Made by a program: the position numbers and the translations under genes. This document shows positions 58,505-64,000 of a stretch of DNA of 64,000 bases, one piece after another. The notes below the pieces were generated by a model that was given only the letters and a program-made list of their open reading frames with translations, ran no database searches and was not told where the DNA came from. Origin of the DNA: Candidatus Fermentibacterota bacterium (GTDB lineage: Bacteria; Fermentibacterota; Fermentibacteria; Fermentibacterales; Fermentibacteraceae). Every line of letters starts with the position of its first letter. Position 1 is the stretch's first letter. The DNA lies in NCBI GenBank assembly GCA_002748705.1, contig PDSZ01000034.1, positions 11,415 to 75,414 on the forward strand, read 5' to 3'.

Positions 58505-60867
58505 CAACAACTGTAGCAGTTGCTGTGCCAAGACCTGTGTGGAATACCTACACATACATGCTGCCTGATCACATGTCCGGAGGGAACCTGATTGGATGCA
58601 GAGCAGCGGTACCTCTGGGAAAGAGCAGGGTTGCCGGTGTTGTGTGGAAGGTTAACCCGCCTGTACCTGAAGAAATGAAACTGCGGAATGTGCTTGAAAG
58701 GCTTGATTCATCACCTCTGCTTCCTCCGAAGGTCATGGACCTGATCAAGTGGGCGGCGAATTACTACATGGAACCCCCTGGTCTCATGGCGTCAGCTGCT
58801 TTTCCCCCTGGAATGCAGGGCAGAGCGGTAAGAATGGTGCAGGTATCTGAAAAGTCGCAGCTGAGGCAGTACTGTGGATGCAGGGATATTCAGTATGCAG
58901 TTCTTACAGGTATAGCAGGACCTGATGTTCCAGTTGACCGAATCCTTGCAGAAGAAGAGGCTTCCGGCCTGGCTGAAAGCTGGTGGAAACCTGAGAAGCT
59001 GCCTCCTGAAAAAGTTACATCGGTTATTGTGCCACTGGCGGAACCTGAAGAACTGATCAGAGAAGGAACTATTCTTCAGAGAAGAGCACCGAAACAGGCA
59101 GAGATTCTTGCCTGTCTCGCCGCCTCAGGAGAAACTCCGAAAATGGAGCTTCTGAGAATGGCAGGTGCCGGCAGAAACTCTCTGGAAAGGCTCAGACAGG
59201 CAGGTTTGATTCGGGAAGAGAGTCGAAAGGTAAACAGGGACCCTCTGCTTTCCGGAAAACTACTTGACAATAAACCGGTACCTGTTCTTACCACGGAACA
59301 GAACAAGGCAGTGAAGCTGGTTACAGATAAGGGAGAAGGAGCCTTTCTTCTCCACGGAGTAACAGGCAGCGGCAAAACAGAAGTGTATCTCAAGCTTATA
59401 GGTGATTGTATTGCCAGGGGAAAAGGCGCCATTGTTCTTGTGCCGGAAATATCCCTCACACCACTTGCGGTAAGCCGGTTCAGCTCCAGATTCCCCGGCC
59501 AGGTTGCTGTTCTTCACAGCGGTCTCTCCAAAGGGGAGAGGCTTGATACATGGAACATGGTTCGCAGCGGCAGAAGAAGAATAGTCATTGGCCCCAGAAG
59601 CGCTGTTTTCGCCCCTGTGACTAACCTGGGCATTATGGTAATAGATGAAGAGCACGACGGTAGCTACAAGCAGGGTTCAATACCCAGATACAACGCCAGA
59701 GACATGGCTGTTGTGAGAGGAAAGATGGAAGGAATACCTGTTCTTCTGGGTTCTGCAAGCCCCTCTGCTGAAAGCATGTTCAACGCCATGTCCGGCAGGT
59801 ATGAACTTATTGCTCTGCCTGACAGAGCCACTGGCAGACCGCTGCCTCAGGTAACTATTGTTGACTCGTCAAAACAGCAGCATCCCCTGCTCTCAAGTGA
59901 ACTGCTTGCAGCCATCGGAAAAAGAACCGCGGCAGGGGAACAGAGCATAGTTCTTATTAACAGAAGAGGCTTTTCTCCGCTGCAGATGTGCTTTGCCTGC
60001 GGTCATGTTGAAAAATGCCCTTCATGCGGCATCTCATTTACTTATCACAAAAAAGGCAACATTCTGAAGTGTCACCACTGCGGCAGGTGGAAAAGCGCCT
60101 CATCCAGATGCCCTCAGTGCTCAGGAGAAGAATTCGCAAGGCAGGGACCCGGCATACAGAAAGTTGAACAGGCCCTTAATGAGCTGCTTCCCAGAACGAA
60201 GGTTATCAGAATGGATGCAGATACAACCAGAGGAAAATCCGCCCACTGGAAAATCATTGAAAAATTCAGCAGAGGTGAGGGAGATGTGCTTCTGGGAACC
60301 CAGATGGTCGCAAAGGGACACGACTTTCCGGAGGTAACACTGGCTGCTGTAATCGGCGCTGAGATGGGCCTCTATCTCCCTGACTTCAGAGCTGCTGAGA
60401 CAACCTTTAACCTTCTTCTTCAGGCAGCAGGACGGTCTGGAAGAAGTGACAAGTCAGGAGAGGTTATCATGCAGACCCTTACTCCTGACAACCCTGTTAT
60501 CACAATGGCCTGCTCCCATGACTACAACAGATTCATTCAATACGAGCTGAACCAGCGAAAACAACTGGGTTTTCCCCCTTTCAGCAGAATTGCAAGGCTT
60601 ATCTGGTCCGGCAAGAACAGAGACCATGTTTCCAGAGCAGCATCAGATTCATGCAGAATAAAAGTACCTGAACGGTGCCGGATTATGGGCCCCAGTGAAG
60701 CGGCAATGGCTCGCATAAATGACAGGTGGCGGTTTAACGCCCTTATCATTGCTCCTGATCATTTGATTCTCAGAAAACTGGTTCTGCGAATCAGGGAATC
60801 TTTTTGCTCACTCAGCTCAAAGACTGTGAGACTAGATATTGATGTTGACCCAAGGAACATGATGTAA
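58468..60867 (+). CDS. priA: primosomal protein N' (replication restart helicase PriA)
   Basis: 799 aa. N-terminal 3'-DNA-binding domain (VAVPRPVWNTYTYMLPDHM, GCRAAVPLGKSRVAGVVW, DLIKWAANYYMEPPGLMASAAFPPG). Helicase motifs: Walker A GVTGSGKTEVY (about 298-308), VPEISLTP, DEEHDGSYKQ (about 392), LGSASPSAES. The Cys-rich insertion at about 509-552 contains four paired-Cys zinc motifs (CFACGHVEKCPSCG, CHHCGRW, CPQCSG). C-terminal GTQMVAKGHDFPEVTL and LQAAGRSGRSDKSGEV. It reloads the replisome at stalled forks. Start ATG 58468 overlaps the previous gene; GTG 58498 is an alternative. Confidence 0.95.
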   Translation: MEQSIETGHEAVTTTVAVAVPRPVWNTYTYMLPDHMSGGNLIGCRAAVPLGKSRVAGVVWKVNPPVPEEMKLRNVLERLDSSPLLPPKVMDLIKWAANYYMEPPGLMASAAFPPGMQGRAVRMVQVSEKSQLRQYCGCRDIQYAVLTGIAGPDVPVDRILAEEEASGLAESWWKPEKLPPEKVTSVIVPLAEPEELIREGTILQRRAPKQAEILACLAASGETPKMELLRMAGAGRNSLERLRQAGLIREESRKVNRDPLLSGKLLDNKPVPVLTTEQNKAVKLVTDKGEGAFLLHGVTGSGKTEVYLKLIGDCIARGKGAIVLVPEISLTPLAVSRFSSRFPGQVAVLHSGLSKGERLDTWNMVRSGRRRIVIGPRSAVFAPVTNLGIMVIDEEHDGSYKQGSIPRYNARDMAVVRGKMEGIPVLLGSASPSAESMFNAMSGRYELIALPDRATGRPLPQVTIVDSSKQQHPLLSSELLAAIGKRTAAGEQSIVLINRRGFSPLQMCFACGHVEKCPSCGISFTYHKKGNILKCHHCGRWKSASSRCPQCSGEEFARQGPGIQKVEQALNELLPRTKVIRMDADTTRGKSAHWKIIEKFSRGEGDVLLGTQMVAKGHDFPEVTLAAVIGAEMGLYLPDFRAAETTFNLLLQAAGRSGRSDKSGEVIMQTLTPDNPVITMACSHDYNRFIQYELNQRKQLGFPPFSRIARLIWSGKNRDHVSRAASDSCRIKVPERCRIMGPSEAAMARINDRWRFNALIIAPDHLILRKLVLRIRESFCSLSSKTVRLDIDVDPRNMM

Positions 60868-60939
60868 CGCCCACGATAAAAACCGGCAGAACTTCAAAAA
60901 CCCTGAACCGGTGAAGGAACAGCAATAACTCAGTGACCG

Positions 60940-61710
60940 CTAAAGCCTGATAAGTTTCAGCACACTCTGCCGAGTATCGGTACAGAGCACAGCGAAGTAA
61001 CTCCCTGAAGGAACTTCTTCACCTGCAGAACTCATTCCGTCCCAGAGAAAGACCTCTTCGGAGGAGGTCAGCTCCCTGACTCTTCTGCCGTACACATCGA
61101 TTATCCTGAGCTGTTCTCCATTCTCAATCCCAGGAATGAAGAGCTGAACCGATTTGGTGAATGGGTTTGCCGAGGGAGTGATCTCCCCGGTGAACGATGG
61201 AACTGCCCAAGTCTCATCCTCAACACTGACCCAGTCATGATCCAGCCATCCCAGCACAATGTAGTAACCCCATACAAGGGTATCTCCCTCACTCCAGGTC
61301 AGGAAGATGTCCCCTTCCTCGTTGGTGTCGCCCGCAAGGTAGTGGAGCTGCTGAATCGGTTCATCGGTGTAGTCATAAGCCACATATGGCTCTTCTATGA
61401 ACACACCGTTCTGATCAAAGATGCAGAAGTCCACATACAGCTTTCCCCGAAGCCATGCTGCGTAGAAACTCTCCCCTCCAGGCAGAGGCTCGAATACAGG
61501 GATGTCGTTGTCTATGTCACACCCTGTAACACCCTGCCCGATGGTGATGCCGTTAATGAGAATATCACCTGTTTCCCTGTTCAGTTTGAACAGCGCAAAC
61601 AGTGGAGGTTCGCTTGTTGGACTTTTACGGATCAGAATCAGAGGATCTCCATTGCTGTCCGTTCTGATGGATGCAAAGTGTCCTGTACTCAGATCTACTT
61701 CAAAGAGCAT
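60940..61710 (-). CDS. 3' half of a frameshifted secreted propeller protein, with sorting domain (copy 1)
   Basis: 256 codons from ATG 61710. Begins mid-protein (FEVDLSTGHFASIRTDSNGDPLILIRK), continues with repeats of the kind DIPVFEPLPGGESFYAAWLRGKLYVDFCIFDQNG, and ends with a T9SS-type sorting domain (NPFTKSVQLFIPG, IIDVYGRRVREL, VPSGSYFAVL). Reading further upstream in this phase gives VTVDPV before the ATG, which continues the preceding ORF (61695-62369) after a one-base frame change near 61730. The two halves are thus one gene. Identical to 62547-63317. Confidence 0.75.
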   Translation of the reverse strand: MLFEVDLSTGHFASIRTDSNGDPLILIRKSPTSEPPLFALFKLNRETGDILINGITIGQGVTGCDIDNDIPVFEPLPGGESFYAAWLRGKLYVDFCIFDQNGVFIEEPYVAYDYTDEPIQQLHYLAGDTNEEGDIFLTWSEGDTLVWGYYIVLGWLDHDWVSVEDETWAVPSFTGEITPSANPFTKSVQLFIPGIENGEQLRIIDVYGRRVRELTSSEEVFLWDGMSSAGEEVPSGSYFAVLCTDTRQSVLKLIRL

Positions 61711-62369
61711 AACCGGATCGACAGTGACATCCCTTCAAGGTCATACTGCACATACATTGTCCGCCAGGGTGGATTTGCCTCGTACTTGATGTGTACCCTG
61801 TTGCCGTTGATGTGGATGCGTGGCTCATAGTAGCTGTCTCCAGGGATGGTATCCTGAAAGAGACAGGTCCCGTCTATGTTATGCACTGTATACAGAACGA
61901 ACTCACCATCAGTAGAAGCAAGTTGAGCACAGCCGAGATGTATCCTCTTCAGTGAATCGCAGTCAAAGTCATAGTTGACCCGTGATGACGGTGGAACAGG
62001 CAGCTGGGTGGTCGGTGTAACGATGTTGCCGTCTCCGTCACGCACCTGGAACCAGAAGCAGGAACTCTCCTGCCACATGATTACTACACTGTCGTTCCCA
62101 AGACTGGCCATCTGGGGATATCCTGCGAATGCATCATTTGATATCATCTGATCTGGAACCAAGATTGCTCCACTTGGGGAAACAATGTTATAACCAACTC
62201 TGGCTGAATTCTCGAAACCAACCCATGCCTGATGAATATGATCATTTGGGGTGACACACACCTTCTTTACCAGTGAGCTGCCCCAGTGATCAATGACCTC
62301 TATGGGATCGGTCCACCCCTGAACATGTGTCCAGAGTGTCCATGCGATGATCAGGAGCTGACCGATCAT
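61695..62369 (-). CDS. 5' half of the frameshifted secreted protein (copy 1)
   Basis: 224 codons from ATG 62369, with AGGAGG 5 bases upstream. Signal peptide MIGQLLIIAWTLWTHVQG. Beta-propeller-like body (VCVTPNDHIHQAWVGFENSARVGYNI, SLGNDSVVIMWQESSCFWFQVRDGDGNIV, INGNRVHIKYE). It leaves the common frame after YDLEGM and stops at 61695, just past the start of the next ORF. Without the shift the protein would be about 476 aa ending in a sorting domain. No classical slippery heptamer is present at the junction. Identical to 63302-63976. Confidence 0.75.
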   Translation of the reverse strand: MIGQLLIIAWTLWTHVQGWTDPIEVIDHWGSSLVKKVCVTPNDHIHQAWVGFENSARVGYNIVSPSGAILVPDQMISNDAFAGYPQMASLGNDSVVIMWQESSCFWFQVRDGDGNIVTPTTQLPVPPSSRVNYDFDCDSLKRIHLGCAQLASTDGEFVLYTVHNIDGTCLFQDTIPGDSYYEPRIHINGNRVHIKYEANPPWRTMYVQYDLEGMSLSIRLCSLK

Positions 62370-62378
62370 AAGGTCCTC

Positions 62379-62524
62379 CTAGTTTTCCAGAGCGCCGGTT
62401 CTCATGGCGTCATGTTGAGGCTGGGGCCACGGTGCATAACCCACAGGACAGCTGCCAAGTTCCCAGACATGAAGATAGTTGTCCATGGTACCGAATACAA
62501 GCTCAAACCCTGAGCAGGTGACGA
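62379..62524 (-). pseudogene. 3' end of an FG-GAP/PQQ-like propeller gene caught in the duplication
   Basis: About 48 codons ending at TAG (62381-62379): FELVFGTMDNYLHVWELG, then GYAPWPQPQHDAMRTGALEN. The VFGT.DNYLHVW...PWPQ..HD..RTG pattern is the usual last blade and C-terminus of secreted FG-GAP/PQQ-like repeat proteins. Its 5' part is cut at the duplication junction. The last codons of the other copy appear at 63986-64000, so the intact gene should continue beyond the window. Confidence 0.6.
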
Positions 62525-62546
62525 AACAGCAATAACTCAGTGACCG

Positions 62547-63317
62547 CTAAAGCCTGATAAGTTTCAGCACACTCTGCCGAGTATCGGTACAGAGCACAGC
62601 GAAGTAACTCCCTGAAGGAACTTCTTCACCTGCAGAACTCATTCCGTCCCAGAGAAAGACCTCTTCGGAGGAGGTCAGCTCCCTGACTCTTCTGCCGTAC
62701 ACATCGATTATCCTGAGCTGTTCTCCATTCTCAATCCCAGGAATGAAGAGCTGAACCGATTTGGTGAATGGGTTTGCCGAGGGAGTGATCTCCCCGGTGA
62801 ACGATGGAACTGCCCAAGTCTCATCCTCAACACTGACCCAGTCATGATCCAGCCATCCCAGCACAATGTAGTAACCCCATACAAGGGTATCTCCCTCACT
62901 CCAGGTCAGGAAGATGTCCCCTTCCTCGTTGGTGTCGCCCGCAAGGTAGTGGAGCTGCTGAATCGGTTCATCGGTGTAGTCATAAGCCACATATGGCTCT
63001 TCTATGAACACACCGTTCTGATCAAAGATGCAGAAGTCCACATACAGCTTTCCCCGAAGCCATGCTGCGTAGAAACTCTCCCCTCCAGGCAGAGGCTCGA
63101 ATACAGGGATGTCGTTGTCTATGTCACACCCTGTAACACCCTGCCCGATGGTGATGCCGTTAATGAGAATATCACCTGTTTCCCTGTTCAGTTTGAACAG
63201 CGCAAACAGTGGAGGTTCGCTTGTTGGACTTTTACGGATCAGAATCAGAGGATCTCCATTGCTGTCCGTTCTGATGGATGCAAAGTGTCCTGTACTCAGA
63301 TCTACTTCAAAGAGCAT
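62547..63317 (-). CDS. 3' half of the frameshifted secreted protein, with sorting domain (copy 2)
   Basis: 256 codons, identical in sequence to 60940-61710, including the mid-protein ATG, the propeller repeats and the T9SS-type sorting domain. The same frame change relative to the upstream half is present. Either both copies are recent duplicates of an already broken gene, or an assembly has repeated one locus. Confidence 0.7.
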   Translation of the reverse strand: MLFEVDLSTGHFASIRTDSNGDPLILIRKSPTSEPPLFALFKLNRETGDILINGITIGQGVTGCDIDNDIPVFEPLPGGESFYAAWLRGKLYVDFCIFDQNGVFIEEPYVAYDYTDEPIQQLHYLAGDTNEEGDIFLTWSEGDTLVWGYYIVLGWLDHDWVSVEDETWAVPSFTGEITPSANPFTKSVQLFIPGIENGEQLRIIDVYGRRVRELTSSEEVFLWDGMSSAGEEVPSGSYFAVLCTDTRQSVLKLIRL

Positions 63318-63976
63318 AACCGGATCGACAGTGACATCCCTTCAAGGTCATACTGCACATACATTGTCCGCCAGGGTGGATTTGCCTCGTACTTGATGTG
63401 TACCCTGTTGCCGTTGATGTGGATGCGTGGCTCATAGTAGCTGTCTCCAGGGATGGTATCCTGAAAGAGACAGGTCCCGTCTATGTTATGCACTGTATAC
63501 AGAACGAACTCACCATCAGTAGAAGCAAGTTGAGCACAGCCGAGATGTATCCTCTTCAGTGAATCGCAGTCAAAGTCATAGTTGACCCGTGATGACGGTG
63601 GAACAGGCAGCTGGGTGGTCGGTGTAACGATGTTGCCGTCTCCGTCACGCACCTGGAACCAGAAGCAGGAACTCTCCTGCCACATGATTACTACACTGTC
63701 GTTCCCAAGACTGGCCATCTGGGGATATCCTGCGAATGCATCATTTGATATCATCTGATCTGGAACCAAGATTGCTCCACTTGGGGAAACAATGTTATAA
63801 CCAACTCTGGCTGAATTCTCGAAACCAACCCATGCCTGATGAATATGATCATTTGGGGTGACACACACCTTCTTTACCAGTGAGCTGCCCCAGTGATCAA
63901 TGACCTCTATGGGATCGGTCCACCCCTGAACATGTGTCCAGAGTGTCCATGCGATGATCAGGAGCTGACCGATCAT
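63302..63976 (-). CDS. 5' half of the frameshifted secreted protein (copy 2)
   Basis: 224 codons, identical to 61695-62369: signal peptide, propeller-like body, and loss of frame after YDLEGM. AGGAGG precedes the ATG at 63976. The stop of the upstream gene (TAG at 63988-63986) lies 10 bases before it, so the two are probably co-transcribed. Confidence 0.7.
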   Translation of the reverse strand: MIGQLLIIAWTLWTHVQGWTDPIEVIDHWGSSLVKKVCVTPNDHIHQAWVGFENSARVGYNIVSPSGAILVPDQMISNDAFAGYPQMASLGNDSVVIMWQESSCFWFQVRDGDGNIVTPTTQLPVPPSSRVNYDFDCDSLKRIHLGCAQLASTDGEFVLYTVHNIDGTCLFQDTIPGDSYYEPRIHINGNRVHIKYEANPPWRTMYVQYDLEGMSLSIRLCSLK

Positions 63977-64000
63977 AAGGTCCTCCTAGTTTTCCAGAGC

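Larger units (their letters stand above)
60918..62524. repeat. tandem duplication, copy 1 (1607-bp unit)
   Basis: 60918-62393 is repeated without visible difference at 62525-64000, an offset of 1607. The unit contains one minus-strand gene (split by a frameshift) and about 145 bases of the 3' end of the gene upstream of it. GGTGA followed by near-identical bases stands at both unit starts, so short homology may have mediated the duplication. Confidence 0.9.
62525..64000. repeat. tandem duplication, copy 2 (runs off the window)
   Basis: Identical by eye to 60918-62393. The window ends inside the repeat, so a further copy or the true end of the duplication cannot be seen. Confidence 0.9.

Noticed and set aside
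61695..61760. Programmed ribosomal frameshift in the duplicated sorting-domain gene
   Set aside because: No slippery heptamer or A/T run at the junction; mutation or sequence error is simpler, so it is reported only as a frame break.
1..64000. CRISPR array or rRNA operon
   Set aside because: No regularly spaced short repeats and no rRNA-like sequence were seen; the only long repeats are the IS3 end and the 1607-bp tandem duplication.

Overview
The window looks like a chromosomal segment of an uncultured, fermentative, Gram-negative bacterium of the FCB (Fibrobacteres-Chlorobi-Bacteroidetes) group. A candidate phylum such as Fermentibacterota (Hyd24-12) is plausible, but that is inference and no marker gene here proves it. 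The pointers are many secreted proteins and lipoproteins, repeated Por/T9SS-type C-terminal sorting domains (1-165, 176-1372, 13774-16083, 36689-36930, 60940-61710 and its duplicate), a gingipain-like C25 peptidase, a complete amino-acid/2-oxoacid fermentation operon, and frequent TTG/GTG starts with strong GGAGG-type ribosome binding sites. No T9SS machinery gene is visible.

Layout. 0-1.6 kb: sorting-domain proteins, a strong hairpin and a 28-codon membrane ORF. 1.7-4.1 kb: an AT-rich foreign block with the tail of a radical-SAM/SPASM protein, a 25-codon ORF, a six-bladed propeller and the head of an ABC exporter, cut off by an IS200/IS605 element. 4.3-11.6 kb, minus strand: butyrate kinase, phosphotransbutyrylase, Na+/solute symporter, 2-oxoacid:ferredoxin oxidoreductase alpha and fused beta-gamma, and an aminotransferase. 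Together these would import an amino acid, deaminate it, oxidatively decarboxylate it to acyl-CoA and make ATP by substrate-level phosphorylation. 11.8-17.8 kb: housekeeping genes (nitrilase-family amidase, AI-2E-family permease, gingipain-like peptidase, PPC-domain protein, tRNA-Ala, HU, a 31-aa bS22/COX24-like protein, YfcE phosphoesterase, tRNA-Arg).

17.8-32.3 kb is an accessory/defence island starting directly behind tRNA-Arg. It holds a truncated M3-like peptidase cut by an IS3 element, an Xre/MbcA-type antitoxin with RES toxin, an orphan HicA, IS remnants including a second IS3 left end, a propeller lipoprotein, a probable group II intron 3' remnant, a four-gene Wadjet (JetABCD) anti-plasmid system, two decayed paralogous ORFs, MazEF-type and RHH/VapC-type toxin-antitoxin pairs.

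32.7-43 kb: an exported PEP-synthase-like lipoprotein, a gene broken by an in-frame TAG, a SWIM-SNF2 helicase, an IS5-type fragment abutting a truncated CBM9/DUF5916 gene. 43-60.9 kb: a 1209-aa TPR/sigma54-activator regulator behind a nested inverted repeat, exported MBL-fold and other lipoproteins, a heterodimeric ABC exporter, an active/inactive M16 peptidase pair, an amidohydrolase and PriA. From 60.9 kb to the end there is an apparently perfect 1607-bp tandem duplication carrying a sorting-domain gene with the same frameshift in both copies. This is either a very recent duplication or an assembly artefact.
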